Assembly (NCBI GenBank): GCA_964371355.1
Contig: CAYJMG010000004.1
Coordinates: 1-64,000, forward strand
Direction: 5' to 3'
DNA: 64,000 nucleotides
Source: JACRBR01 sp964371355
GTDB lineage: Bacteria > Chloroflexota > Dehalococcoidia > DSTF01 > JACRBR01
The notes under the pieces were generated by a model. The model was not told the DNA's origin. It was given only the letters and a program-made list of their open reading frames with translations, and made no database searches. Shown here piece by piece: positions 24,299 through 33,010 of this stretch (the first letter of the stretch is position 1; the number at the start of each line of letters is the position of its first letter). The translations under genes were made by a program, and so were the position numbers.

Positions 24299-24533
24299 TC
24301 AGGGAGTTCAGCTCCTGCCGCACGATCTGGCTGACCCGCTGCCTCGTGACGCCGAAGTGCTCGGCCAGGCGCGACTGCAAACCCCAACGTCCCCCGTTCC
24401 CCGCCACACCCTTCCTGATCAGCACGCGGGCCGCGATGCGGATCTTCTCCGTCCGCGTCAGTTCCCCTTCTCCCTCCGCCTGCTCCCCCTCCGTCGTCCC
24501 CGTGATCGTGTACGGATGGATATCAGTGGTCAT
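24282..24533 (-). CDS. Small helix-turn-helix DNA-binding protein
   Basis: An 83-residue protein with a clear HTH in its C-terminal half: LQSRLAEHFGVTRQRVSQIV (about 54-73), like sigma region 4 or phage/RepA-type regulators. A basic helix precedes it (RTEKIRIAARVLIRKG). ATG 24533 with GGGAGGGC just upstream is preferred over a longer frame to 24581. The region around it has no other gene, and a possible coupled frame follows. Target unknown. Confidence 0.65.
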   Translation of the reverse strand: MTTDIHPYTITGTTEGEQAEGEGELTRTEKIRIAARVLIRKGVAGNGGRWGLQSRLAEHFGVTRQRVSQIVRQELNSLNADSR

Positions 24534-24744
24534 CCCTGCCCTCCCGTGAACGCTCGCCGCGGCGAGCCAGCGCCAGTGCACGTCCGTCCGCTTGACGAAC
24601 CACGGGAAAACTACGTCAAGCCCTCTTACGGGACGCGTGCGCGCTTCTCACCGGGTTCTCGCCGAGAATGACCAACCCTTAAGGGTCTGCTTCCACGCGC
24701 GCCGCGTGCGAATCTGGCGATGGCCAAGCTGCTACCATCGGCGT

Positions 24745-25590
24745 ATGCGGCGCCTGCTCCTCGTCCCGGCGGCGTGTCTCACCCTCTTCGCCACCGCGTG
24801 CACCGGCGACGACGTGCCCGACCCCACGCCCACGCCCACATTCACCAGCACGCCCACGCCCGCTCCAGCCACGGCTACGCCCCTCCCAACCGCCACGCCG
24901 CGCCCCACCGTCTCCCAGAACCAGGCCATCGTCGTCGGTGGCGACCTCCGCGTGCGCTCCGCACCCACCACGCAGTCCGAGCTGCTGCAAACCCTGCCCG
25001 ACAAGTCCGTCGTCGTCATCGACGCCGCCGTCCAGGGCGAGAACTGGCTCGTCGGCACCCAGACCTGGGTTTCGAGCACGCCCGACTGGACCACAACCTG
25101 GTTCCGTCTCACCGACGGTTCCTACGTCTATGCCGCCTTCGTCTTCATCCTCCAGCCCGGCGAAGCCTCACCCCTGGTCGACCCCGCGGGCCAGGAGAAG
25201 TGGATCGACGTGGACGTCGCCACGCAGACCGCAACCGCCATGCTGGGCCAGACGCCCGTCTTCGCCGCCCCTGTCTCCACCGGCTCGCCGCAGTTCCCCA
25301 GCCCCCTCGGCACGCACCGCCTCCAGCGCGACGGCCGCATCGCCGTCGAGCGCATGACGGCCTCCCAGGCCGGCTACACCCCCGGTCAGGCCACCTACGA
25401 CGTCGAGCGTGTTCTCTTCACGCAGTACTACGACAACAAGGGCGACGCCCTGCACCTCAACTACTGGCGCCCGAAGGAGGTGTTCGGCCGCACCGCCACT
25501 AGCCACGGCTGCGTCGGCATGCAGCTCCACGACGCCCAGTGGTTCTGGTTGTGGGGCGAACCCGACATGCGCGTAGAAATCCACGCCTAG
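24745..25590 (+). CDS. L,D-transpeptidase (YkuD) lipoprotein with SH3-like domain
   Basis: A 281-residue exported protein. The signal peptide ends at lipobox FATAC (Cys19). A Thr/Pro linker follows to about residue 55 (PDPTPTPTFTSTPTPAPA), then an SH3b-like segment (GGDLRVRSAPTTQSELLQ). The C-terminal YkuD domain carries the catalytic HGC motif in ATSHGCVGMQLHDAQWFW. The enzyme makes 3-3 peptidoglycan cross-links or attaches proteins; it implies a peptidoglycan layer. The ATG at 24745 gives the canonical signal peptide; the upstream in-frame TTG at 24592 is rejected. Confidence 0.92.
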   Translation: MRRLLLVPAACLTLFATACTGDDVPDPTPTPTFTSTPTPAPATATPLPTATPRPTVSQNQAIVVGGDLRVRSAPTTQSELLQTLPDKSVVVIDAAVQGENWLVGTQTWVSSTPDWTTTWFRLTDGSYVYAAFVFILQPGEASPLVDPAGQEKWIDVDVATQTATAMLGQTPVFAAPVSTGSPQFPSPLGTHRLQRDGRIAVERMTASQAGYTPGQATYDVERVLFTQYYDNKGDALHLNYWRPKEVFGRTATSHGCVGMQLHDAQWFWLWGEPDMRVEIHA

Positions 25591-25652
25591 CTTGACCCGG
25601 GCCTTCGCACTTTCGCATAACGGTGGGATTCCCGAAGCTATAAGCCCGACCC

Positions 25653-25701
25653 TAACGACTAACGACTAACGACTAACGACTAACGACCAACGACCAACGA
25701 C
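25653..25701. repeat. Heptad tandem array 8 (longest regular one)
   Basis: Seven exact-phase units: TAACGAC five times and CAACGAC twice. It lies 25 bp upstream of the acyl-CoA dehydrogenase start codon. Confidence 0.9.
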
Positions 25702-25726
25702 TAGCCCCCTACCCCGGAGCCCACAC

Positions 25727-26962
25727 ATGTACGTCGACCTCAACAAGACCCTCACCGACGAGCAGAAGCTCCTCAAGCAGTCCATGCACGAGTTCGCCCG
25801 CGACGTCATGCGCCCCGCCAGCATCGCCCTCGACAAGATGACGCCCGAACAGACCATCGCCGAGGGCTCCCCCATGTGGGACGTCTTCCGCAAGGCCTAC
25901 GAGCAGGGCATCCACCTCCGCGGCTTCCCCGAGGAGTTCGGCGGCGCCTCCTTCGGTCCCCTTGAGTCGCACATCGTGAACGAGGAGTTCGGCTGGGGCA
26001 GCGCCGGCCTCGCCATCGCCCTCGCCGTGTGCTCCTTCCCTTTCGCCTTCGCCATGGGCCGCCGCGACCCGCAGATCATGGAAGAGATCGTCAACCCCTT
26101 CCTCAACGACCGGCAGGGCAAGTACATCGGCTGCTGGGCCATCACCGAACCCGGCCACGGCAGCGACACCCTCATGCCCGGCACGAAGTTCCACACCGAC
26201 GAGAAGATCTTCTGGGGCCTCCACGCCACCGAGGACGGCGACGACTACGTGCTCAACGGCCAGAAGTCCGCCTGGGTCTCGAACGGCACCATCGCCACCC
26301 ACGCATTGGCGTTCCTCGGCGTCGACCGCAGCAAGGGCATGGCCGGCGGCGGCGTCGCCATCGTCCCCCTGGACCTCCCCGGCGTCAGCAAGGGCGCCCC
26401 GCTCAACAAGATCGGCCAGCGCGCGCTCAACCAGGGCGAGATCTTCTTCGACAACGTCCGCATCCCAAAGAAGTTCATGCTCGTGCCACCCGAGGCCTAC
26501 ACCGGCGCCATCGACGCCGTCCTCGCCGGCGCCAACGCCTACATGGGCTCGACCTTCACCGGTGTCGCCCGCGCCGCCTTCGAGGAGGCCCTCACCTACG
26601 CGAAGGGCCGCATCCAGGGCGGCGTCCCCATCGTCGAGCACCAGCTCGTCCAGAAGAAGCTCTTCGACATGTTCGTGAAGGTCGAGACCGCCCGCCAGAT
26701 CTCTCGCGCCACGCTGGTGTACAACCAGGGCCAGTTCCCGCCCGGCACCGTCTACTCGATCACGTCTAAGGTGTACTGCACCCAGGCCGCCTTCGAGGTT
26801 GCGAGCGACGCCATCCAGCTCCACGGCGGCATGGGCCTCACGAAGGAGCTGCTCGTCGAGATGCTCTTCCGTGATGCCCGCGCCAGCATGATCGAGGACG
26901 GCTCCAACGACATCCTCTCCCTTACAGCCGCCCACAAGATCATCGCGACCTACGCCCCGTAG
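25727..26962 (+). CDS. Acyl-CoA dehydrogenase family flavoprotein
   Basis: A 411-residue acyl-CoA dehydrogenase. The FAD/substrate motif is CWAITEPGHGSDTL, the middle domain has LNGQKSAWVSNGTIATHAL, and the C-terminal helices show ARAAFEEALTYAKGR and QLHGGMGLTKELLVE. Near the C terminus MIEDGSNDILSL contains the Glu at the place of the usual catalytic base. It introduces a double bond into an acyl-CoA, passing electrons to ETF. Specificity is unknown, and no enoyl-CoA hydratase or thiolase is adjacent. It is monocistronic, downstream of the longest heptad array. Confidence 0.93.
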   Translation: MYVDLNKTLTDEQKLLKQSMHEFARDVMRPASIALDKMTPEQTIAEGSPMWDVFRKAYEQGIHLRGFPEEFGGASFGPLESHIVNEEFGWGSAGLAIALAVCSFPFAFAMGRRDPQIMEEIVNPFLNDRQGKYIGCWAITEPGHGSDTLMPGTKFHTDEKIFWGLHATEDGDDYVLNGQKSAWVSNGTIATHALAFLGVDRSKGMAGGGVAIVPLDLPGVSKGAPLNKIGQRALNQGEIFFDNVRIPKKFMLVPPEAYTGAIDAVLAGANAYMGSTFTGVARAAFEEALTYAKGRIQGGVPIVEHQLVQKKLFDMFVKVETARQISRATLVYNQGQFPPGTVYSITSKVYCTQAAFEVASDAIQLHGGMGLTKELLVEMLFRDARASMIEDGSNDILSLTAAHKIIATYAP

Positions 26963-26981
26963 ATCGCGAGAACGTGGCGCC

Positions 26982-27133
26982 CGTCATTGCCTTGAAAGTC
27001 CCAGTAGCGGCGGAGCTTCAGCTCCGCTCAGTGCCTCAAGCACCGCCGGATGCTCGACGTTCATCCTCTTGTGTGCGAGGCGCAAGCCTCCCATGTACGA
27101 TTCCGAGCGCAGCGAGGAATCTTGCGGTGATAC
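26982..27133. repeat. 152-bp dispersed repeat, copy B
   Basis: Second copy of the repeat at 533-684, same length, 9 mismatches by eye, same orientation. The internal palindrome is at 27010-27027. Here it lies 19 bp after the acyl-CoA dehydrogenase stop, while copy A is in front of a gene, so position relative to genes is not conserved. Confidence 0.85.
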
Positions 27134-27191
27134 GCACCCACCCGCATGCGACAGCGCGTAACTCACGACCACGTCACTCGTGTCGTGTTCC

Positions 27192-28172
27192 TTAACACGC
27201 ACCCAGCGTGTAGGACGCGATCGGGATCCCCGCATCAAGCAGCTGCACGTCCACTCGCTCCAGCCTCCCCTGCGCCGGCGGACTTGTGGCGACATCGAAA
27301 GTATCGTTCGTGCTCGATCCGGGGCTGATCTCGAACGTCCGCGCGCCCGAGAGGCGGCAGCCGTTCATGTACAGGTTCACCAGAAGCTGGTTCGCCGATC
27401 CCGCCTCGTACGCCACGAACACCGACACCACCTCGCCCTCGTCCAGCACTGTCCCCACGCCCGGCGTCGCTTCCACCAGTCTGATCGTCGGGTGGTTCGA
27501 CGGCTGGTCGCAGCGCTCGTCGCTCGAGGCCTGCGATTGCCACTTCACCTCCGGCGTCAGGAAGTGCCCGATGACCACCGTGTACCGGCAGATCACCGCC
27601 GGGCGCAGGTAGTTGGCGTCGATGGAGAACAGGCTCGTCAGCGTCGCCGACCCGGACGATCCCGGCACGACCTCGTACGCGCTCGCCAGGCTGTACGTGT
27701 TGCAGTCGTTCGGCGAGTAGCAGTACTCGATGGTCCACCCAAGCACGTTGCTCACGGGACCCGCCTGGTAGTTCACGTTCACCGCGATCGGGATCGGCGG
27801 CGCCGTCACCTCGGCGCCCACCGGCGGATCGATCGAGACGACCTCGATCGCCGGTTGCTTCGCCGGGTCGATCGTCGGAGTCGCCGTCGGTGGCAACGGC
27901 AGTGGAGTGCTCGGCGGGCGCGTCGCAACAGGCGCGGCGGCCGGCGGGACAGGCGTCGTCGTCGTCGCCACCGCCGTCCGCGTCTGCGTCACCCTCGGCG
28001 ACGGCGAGGCCGCCACCACGCCCGGCGCGTCATCATCGCCACCGCCGCCGTCCACGAGCGCGCTTACTGCGTATCCGGCCCCGAACAGCCCCACCGCGAC
28101 CGCCACGGCAACACCTGCAAGTATCGCGATCCTGGCGCGATTCGGCCGCGCGTCGTCCTCCAGCAGCTTCAT
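27192..28172 (-). CDS. Single-pass membrane-anchored extracellular protein, unknown function
   Basis: A 326-residue protein. After a basic N terminus, one hydrophobic helix spans about residues 16-38 (IAILAGVAVAVAVGLFGAGY). A Thr/Pro/Ala linker follows to about 100 (TPLPLPPTATPTIDP). The exported part has two Ig-like or beta-sandwich halves with Cys pairs (EYCYSPNDCNTY; ICRYT ... ERCDQ). No enzyme motif seen. The start ATG 28172 is 5 bp after the stop of the upstream glycosyltransferase gene, so they are one transcript. The longer frame to 28907 overlaps that gene and is rejected. Confidence 0.78.
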   Translation of the reverse strand: MKLLEDDARPNRARIAILAGVAVAVAVGLFGAGYAVSALVDGGGGDDDAPGVVAASPSPRVTQTRTAVATTTTPVPPAAAPVATRPPSTPLPLPPTATPTIDPAKQPAIEVVSIDPPVGAEVTAPPIPIAVNVNYQAGPVSNVLGWTIEYCYSPNDCNTYSLASAYEVVPGSSGSATLTSLFSIDANYLRPAVICRYTVVIGHFLTPEVKWQSQASSDERCDQPSNHPTIRLVEATPGVGTVLDEGEVVSVFVAYEAGSANQLLVNLYMNGCRLSGARTFEISPGSSTNDTFDVATSPPAQGRLERVDVQLLDAGIPIASYTLGAC

Positions 28173-28177
28173 GGGCC

Positions 28178-29449
28178 CTATTGTAGTCCCGGCGCCTCGC
28201 GCGACTCGCCCCGGATCGCGCCCGCGACGAGTGCGCCCCAGAACGCCAGCGCCGGAACCGCCTTCGTCGCGTGATACGCCACCTGCGCCCACTCCGGCCA
28301 GTACAGCTCCGGCGCCAGCAGCCGGCTGTCCGGCGGCCGGTCGCTCAACCAGTGCTCGAAGAGCCAGTACGGCGTCGGCAGCGCGATCAGCACGAATGCC
28401 GCCAGCGCGTAGACCCGTAGGTCCGGTCGCCGGGCAACCACCAGGACCAGCGCCGGCAGCAGCATCACGTAGTGGTGCTCCCACACGTCCGAGTACACAA
28501 GGAAGTATGCCGCCAGCCAGATCGCGATGAGCACCACCGCGTCGCGGCCCCCGCGGAAGGTCGCGTACAGCGAGAGGCCCACGACCGCGACCACAACGAT
28601 CAGCCCCAGCCACTCCGGTGTGTCCGTCGCACCGCCGTCGAAGGTCAACCACACGCTGCGCACAAGGCCCGTCAGGCCAAGATCCCCCGTGTTCACCGAG
28701 TGGAACCGGTCTTCCGGCGTCGTCCAGTAGTCTCGAAAGTTCACGTCCCAGAAGGCCCGGCCATCCCCGGGGCGCAACACGAAGTACGGCACGTTCAGCG
28801 CCACCAGCGCGATCGCGCCACCACCGAGCGCCTTCCACTGGCGTAACCGCAGGAACACCGGCGCCAGCAGCGCGCTGTTCGTCTTGATCAACAGCGACAG
28901 CGGCCACGCCACGGCCGCCGACACCGCCTCACTCCGCACGACGAACGCCGCCGTCAACATCATGAGCGTCGCCATCAGAAACGACCACTGCCCCATGTAC
29001 AGCTCGAGGTACAGCGGCGTGAAGGCCAACCACATCGCCGCCGCGATCCAGCCCCAGCGGCGGTCGGGCGCCAGCCCGTACGTCACCCGCGCGTTCACCA
29101 CTACCATCGCCTCGATCGCTGCCACCCAGACCCAGTACGAACGCTCCGGCGGCAGCGCATTGAGCGGCAGCGCGATCGCGTACGCCACGAACGGGAGATA
29201 CCGGTACGGAAACGAGAACGGCACCACGTCCGGCGGCGCCGGCCAGTCGTAGATCGAGCGCCCGTGCAAGAGCCCGTCACCGGCCTGGTACACGCTGTAG
29301 AAGTCGATGCTGCGCGGATACCGATCCGAGTCGTGAAACAACGGGTCCAGGTAGCCCCCGAACAGGGACAGGAGCATGACGGCGTGCAGCGCCACCGCAC
29401 CCGCGAAAAGGATGCGGGGCCAGTCCGTTCCCGTGCCGCCGTGCCGCAT
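28178..29449 (-). CDS. Polytopic glycosyltransferase, GT87 / DUF2029-like
   Basis: A 423-residue integral membrane protein with about ten hydrophobic segments. The N-terminal extracytoplasmic loop has the GT-C type acidic motif (RSIDFYSVYQAGDGLLHG), followed by PFSFPYRYLPFVAYAIALPL, typical of GT87 mannosyltransferases. These use polyprenyl-phospho-mannose to build lipoglycans or glycoproteins. The next gene encodes a surface protein that could be a substrate or co-factor, which is inference only. Start ATG 29449. Confidence 0.82.
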   Translation of the reverse strand: MRHGGTGTDWPRILFAGAVALHAVMLLSLFGGYLDPLFHDSDRYPRSIDFYSVYQAGDGLLHGRSIYDWPAPPDVVPFSFPYRYLPFVAYAIALPLNALPPERSYWVWVAAIEAMVVVNARVTYGLAPDRRWGWIAAAMWLAFTPLYLELYMGQWSFLMATLMMLTAAFVVRSEAVSAAVAWPLSLLIKTNSALLAPVFLRLRQWKALGGGAIALVALNVPYFVLRPGDGRAFWDVNFRDYWTTPEDRFHSVNTGDLGLTGLVRSVWLTFDGGATDTPEWLGLIVVVAVVGLSLYATFRGGRDAVVLIAIWLAAYFLVYSDVWEHHYVMLLPALVLVVARRPDLRVYALAAFVLIALPTPYWLFEHWLSDRPPDSRLLAPELYWPEWAQVAYHATKAVPALAFWGALVAGAIRGESREAPGLQ

Positions 29450-29526
29450 GTTCCGCCCATGATACGCGGCCGCGCCCGGCCGCGCGTCATCTATCGCGCC
29501 GGATCCCCAGCCGGTACGCTTCCTCC

Positions 29527-30600
29527 ATGCCCGCTGACAAGTACCTGCACACGCCCATCACCCGCTTCCAGCCCGACCCCGCCGGCGCCCTCCGCGACTT
29601 CATCGAAGCCCTCGGCCGTACAGGCGGCCAGCCGCGCCGCCTCGCCACCGCCGTCGATCTGTGGTCGAAGATGCTGGAACACGACCGCGTCGTCTTCTGC
29701 TCCATCGCCGGCGCGCCCGTCCCTATGGGCTTCGGCCCCGCCATTGCCTCCTTCATCGAGCGCGGACGCATCGACGTGCTCGACATCACCGGCGCCCAGC
29801 TCACCCACGACATGCTCGAGGTCTACGGCAGCAAGCACTACCAGGGCCACACCAGTGCCGACGACAAAGCTCTGGCCGCCGACGAGATCAACCGCTTCTG
29901 GGACACCTTTGGCGAGGAGCAGGACTACCGCCGCGTCGAGCCCACCGTCTTCGACTTCGCTCGCACCCTCCCCGACCGCCCCATGACCACGCGTGAGTAC
30001 ACCTACCGCCTCGGCGGCTGGTTCAAGAAGGTCGGCTCGCAGCCCGGCATCATCACCGCCGCCTACGACGCCGCAACGCCCGTCTACTGCCCCGCCATCG
30101 GCGACTCCGTGCTCGGGATGGACCTGGGCCTCTTCCGCGCCGAAGAGGGCAAGCGGGTCGTCTTCGATGTCGTGCAGGATGTGCTGGAGATGTCGGCGAT
30201 CTGCCTGCTCGCCGAGGAGCTCGAACTTCGCACGGCGACCGTGATCTTCGGTGGCGGCGCGCCCCGCAACCACATCCAGCAGTCGCAGATCGGCACCTAC
30301 ATGTTCCAGCAAAAGGGCAAAGGCCATGCCGAGGCCGTGCGCTTCAGCATCGAGCCCGTAGAGACAGGTGGCCTGTCCGGCTCCACCATCTCCGAGGGCA
30401 TTAGCTGGAAGAAGTTCGACCCCGAAGTCGAAGCCGCGGAGGTCTTTCTCGACTCCAATCTCTCGATCGCCGTGACGTCATCGCTCGTCGCCGCGCGAGA
30501 GCACGCGCGGCAGTTGCAGTTCCGTCACGAGGACGATGGCACCCTGTCCGTCATCCACGCCGGCAAGACCTATAACCTGTCCGAGAAGTTCGGCTTCTAG
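29527..30600 (+). CDS. Deoxyhypusine synthase-like protein
   Basis: A 357-residue member of the deoxyhypusine synthase family. Matching segments: VFCSIAGAPVPMGFGP, ITGAQLTHDMLEVYGSKHYQG, PVYCPAIGDSVLGMDLGLF, VIFGGGAPRNHIQQ. The lysine in ISWKKFDPE sits where DHS has its enzyme-imine lysine. Archaeal and eukaryal DHS modify eIF5A; bacteria lack eIF5A, and several bacterial relatives are homospermidine synthases. Thus NAD-dependent aminobutyl transfer between polyamines is the best guess. ATG 29527, no strong Shine-Dalgarno. Monocistronic, divergent from the GT gene. Confidence 0.85.
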   Translation: MPADKYLHTPITRFQPDPAGALRDFIEALGRTGGQPRRLATAVDLWSKMLEHDRVVFCSIAGAPVPMGFGPAIASFIERGRIDVLDITGAQLTHDMLEVYGSKHYQGHTSADDKALAADEINRFWDTFGEEQDYRRVEPTVFDFARTLPDRPMTTREYTYRLGGWFKKVGSQPGIITAAYDAATPVYCPAIGDSVLGMDLGLFRAEEGKRVVFDVVQDVLEMSAICLLAEELELRTATVIFGGGAPRNHIQQSQIGTYMFQQKGKGHAEAVRFSIEPVETGGLSGSTISEGISWKKFDPEVEAAEVFLDSNLSIAVTSSLVAAREHARQLQFRHEDDGTLSVIHAGKTYNLSEKFGF

Positions 30601-30616
30601 TCGTCCCGCCGCGCTG

Positions 30617-30681
30617 GGCCGTTCACAGCTCGCCGGGGGACAGTTCGCCAGGGGAAAGCTCGCCGGGGGCCGCTCGCCAGG
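30617..30681. repeat. Four-unit tandem repeat of 14-15 bp
   Basis: Units built on CTCGCCGGGGG alternating with TTCGCCAGGGG / CTCGCCAGGGG, about 14-15 bp each, between the DHS-like gene and nhaA. The period is near twice that of the heptad arrays. Confidence 0.7.
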
Positions 30682-30702
30682 GGATGATAGAAAGCGAGTC
30701 AC

Positions 30703-32061
30703 GTGGCCGCGAACCGCACCGGATCCATCTCCAACGCACCTCTGCCGAAGCGGCTCGTCCGCCCGCTCGAGGAGTTCCTCAGCACGGAGACCCTCGGCGG
30801 CATCCTCCTGCTCGTCGCCGCCCTAGCCGCGATGGTCTGGGCCAACGCCCCCGGCGACTCCTATCACGACTTTTGGGGCTCGCGCATCGTCATCGACCTC
30901 GACGCTGTGTCGCTCGACCTCGACCTCGCGGACTGGGTGAACGACGCGCTCATGGCCGTCTTCTTCTTCGTCGTCGGCCTCGAGATCAAGCGCGAACTCC
31001 TCCGCGGCGAACTCGCCGACGTACGCCGCGCGACCCTCCCGGTCGCCGCCGCGCTCGGCGGCATGATCGCGCCAGCCCTCGTCTACCTGGCCCTCAACGC
31101 CGGTACCGGCGCCGATCGCGGCTGGGGCATCCCGATGGCCACCGACATCGCCTTCGCCGTGGGCGTGCTCGCTCTGCTGGGCCGGCGGGTCCCCGTCGCG
31201 CTCAAGGTATTCCTGCTCGCGCTCGCCATCGCCGACGACCTCGGCGCCATCGCCGTCATCGCGGTGTTCTACACCGACGACCTGCAGCTTGAGTGGCTCG
31301 GATTCGCCGTCGCCCTCCTTGGGCTGACGTACGTGATGGGCCGCGCCGGTATCCGCGACGTGATCGTCTACGTTGGCGTCGGGATCGTCGCCTGGGTCGC
31401 CGTGCACGAGTCCGGAATCCACGCGACGATCGCCGGTGTGGCCTTCGGTCTCATGGCTCCGATCAGTCCGATCTTTGGCCAGCGCCACCTCTCCGCATCA
31501 GCTCTTGAGCTGGTCGTCCAGGCCCGCGAGGCCGAACGTCGCGGCGGGGAAAGCGACGACGACCGCAACGCGGCCCTCCGCGACCTGGAGGAGCTGGCCC
31601 GGGAGAGCCAGCCGATCCTCGACCGCCTGGAGCACGCGCTGCACCCGTGGACCAGTTATGTCATCATCCCCATCTTCGCCCTCGCCAACGCCGGCGTCGA
31701 CCTGGGTGGGGATGCCATCTCCAGCGCCGCCACGTCCCGCGCGACCGCGGGCGTCGCCCTCGGGCTCATGATCGGCAAGCCGCTGGGCATCGTCGCCTTC
31801 TCGTGGCTCTCCGTCCGCATCGGGATCGCCGCCCTCCCGGCTGGCGTCAGTTGGCTCCACATCGCGGGGGCCGGCCTCATCGCCGGCATCGGCTTCACGG
31901 TCTCGATCTTCGTCTCGAACCTGGCCTTCACCGACCCCTCGCTCGTCCAGGACGCGAAGATCGGCATCCTGGCGGGTTCCGCCGTTATGGCGATTGCGGG
32001 CCTCGCCGCCCTTTACAAAATCACAGGGACCTCACAGAACTCCGCCCAGGACGCCGGATGA
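30703..32061 (+). CDS. nhaA: NhaA-type Na+/H+ antiporter
   Basis: A 452-residue inner-membrane antiporter. Key motifs: FFFVVGLEIKRELLRGEL, GWGIPMATDIAFAVGV (Asp equivalent of D133) and FLLALAIADDLGAIAVIAVFYT with the adjacent Asp pair that binds Na+ in E. coli NhaA. About eleven hydrophobic segments are visible. A hydrophilic insert near residues 275-310 (RRGGESDDDRNAALRDLEEL) is longer than in E. coli. Start GTG 30703 follows a repeat-rich leader. Confidence 0.94.
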   Translation: MAANRTGSISNAPLPKRLVRPLEEFLSTETLGGILLLVAALAAMVWANAPGDSYHDFWGSRIVIDLDAVSLDLDLADWVNDALMAVFFFVVGLEIKRELLRGELADVRRATLPVAAALGGMIAPALVYLALNAGTGADRGWGIPMATDIAFAVGVLALLGRRVPVALKVFLLALAIADDLGAIAVIAVFYTDDLQLEWLGFAVALLGLTYVMGRAGIRDVIVYVGVGIVAWVAVHESGIHATIAGVAFGLMAPISPIFGQRHLSASALELVVQAREAERRGGESDDDRNAALRDLEELARESQPILDRLEHALHPWTSYVIIPIFALANAGVDLGGDAISSAATSRATAGVALGLMIGKPLGIVAFSWLSVRIGIAALPAGVSWLHIAGAGLIAGIGFTVSIFVSNLAFTDPSLVQDAKIGILAGSAVMAIAGLAALYKITGTSQNSAQDAG

Positions 32062-32096
32062 GGTAACCTTCGACGGGCCCCGGCGTTGGCATTGCT

Positions 32097-32282
32097 ATGA
32101 GCGCCTCCCACTTCCACACAACCTACACCCAGGGCGCCGTGCGCGTCGTGCGTCTCTGCGCCGCCTGCGCGGTCCGCTACGCCGCGGCCGTCCTTTGTGA
32201 CACCTGCCTGCGCGAGTCCGACGCCGACCCCACCCGCAAGCGCGCCATCCTCTTCCCCTCGGAGTTCGCCGATCTCGCCTGA
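32097..32282 (+). CDS. Small protein with two CxxC motifs
   Basis: A 61-residue frame with two CxxC knuckles (CAAC and CDTC, 15 residues apart), suggesting a zinc ribbon or thiol site. There is no clear ribosome-binding site before ATG 32097, and no homology recognised. The gene is followed by two palindromes and a terminator that would close this transcript. Moderately likely to be real. Confidence 0.5.
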   Translation: MSASHFHTTYTQGAVRVVRLCAACAVRYAAAVLCDTCLRESDADPTRKRAILFPSEFADLA

Positions 32283-32315
32283 CCGCATCGCAGGAGCGTC
32301 CCGACGTCGCCGTAG

Positions 32316-32438
32316 GGGCGCAGCCTGCTGCGCCCGGCGCGCGCACGGCCACAAATGCGGTTTGTCCCTTCGATTCAGGCTTCAACCACATGCGAAGCGG
32401 GCCTTCAACGCCATGCAGCGCGGGCTTTCAGCCCGCGC
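32316..32438. repeat. Two different palindromes: GGGCGCAG type and GCGGGC type
   Basis: 32316-32335 has arms GGGCGCAG / CTGCGCCC around CCTG. 32418-32438 has arms GCGCGGGC / GCCCGCGC around TTTCA, identical to 14847-14867. A decayed form of the first (only its right half is kept) is seen around 16047-16062. Confidence 0.8.
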
Positions 32439-32464
32439 CGTACTTCGTGCCACTGAGCAGCACA

Positions 32465-32499
32465 GCAAAGAGAGGCCTTGAGGTGAGGCCTCTCTTTGC
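32465..32499. terminator. Bidirectional rho-independent terminator
   Basis: Perfect 14-bp stem (GCAAAGAGAGGCCT and its complement) with a 7-nt loop; T-rich outer stem on both strands. It lies between the small CxxC gene (+) and the zinc-ribbon gene (-), serving both. Confidence 0.85.
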
Positions 32500-32520
32500 G
32501 TTATGTCGCTTCTCGCGCCG

Positions 32521-32889
32521 TTAGCTCGCCCGCTCCGAGGACTCCGTCCCGTCGCCCGCCGGCCGCACCTTCGAGTAGCAGTTGCTGCAGTACACCGGGC
32601 GGTCGCCGCGCGGCTGGAACGGCACCTCCGTCATCATTCCGCACTCGGCGCAGGTCGCCGGGTGCATCTGCCGCGGCGTCCGCCCGCCGAAGCTCGCGAA
32701 CACCCCGTAGCGCACGTACCCCTCGTCCGGCTCGCGCGTCTGGTTCGTCTTCCGCGCCGACCGGCACGAAGTGCAGCGCACGGGCTCGTTCTGCAGCCCC
32801 TTATTGGCGTAGAACTCCTGCTCGCCCGCTGTGAATGTGAAGTTCTGCTTGCAGTCGCGGCAGACGAGAGTTTTGTCGACGAAGCTCAA
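32521..32889 (-). CDS. Zinc-ribbon protein (three CxxC knuckles)
   Basis: A 122-residue protein with zinc knuckles VCRDC, RCTSC, TCAEC and YCSNC. The N-terminal half (KQNFTFTAGEQEFYANKGL) matches the widespread 'probable zinc-ribbon' domain; the C-terminal half, CGMMTEVPFQPRGDRPVYC, is the CxxCG...PxxPxxxRPVYC ribbon often found in the same proteins. Function is unknown, perhaps nucleic-acid binding in translation or stress. TTG 32889 is chosen as start because AGGGGAGGA lies 4 bp upstream; a longer frame to 32928 runs over a palindrome. Confidence 0.82.
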   Translation of the reverse strand: MSFVDKTLVCRDCKQNFTFTAGEQEFYANKGLQNEPVRCTSCRSARKTNQTREPDEGYVRYGVFASFGGRTPRQMHPATCAECGMMTEVPFQPRGDRPVYCSNCYSKVRPAGDGTESSERAS

Positions 32890-32913
32890 ATGGTCCTCCC
32901 CTTGGAGACAGGA

Positions 32914-32938
32914 ATGTGCGGCCCGCAAGGCCGCACAT
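32914..32938. repeat. Perfect palindrome with 10-bp arms
   Basis: Arms ATGTGCGGCC / GGCCGCACAT around CGCAA, 24 bp upstream of the zinc-ribbon start codon. It could fold in that gene's leader. Only copy of this stem in the window. Confidence 0.75.
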
Positions 32939-33010
32939 GAAACGACGAGCCTGTGACCACCACGGCCAGTATAGCCATCCGCCCACAGCCCTCACAAGCC
33001 ACGCCCGGCC

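Noticed and set aside
27192..28907. 571-codon frame
   Set aside because: Residues before the ATG at 28172 are the out-of-frame shadow of the glycosyltransferase gene.
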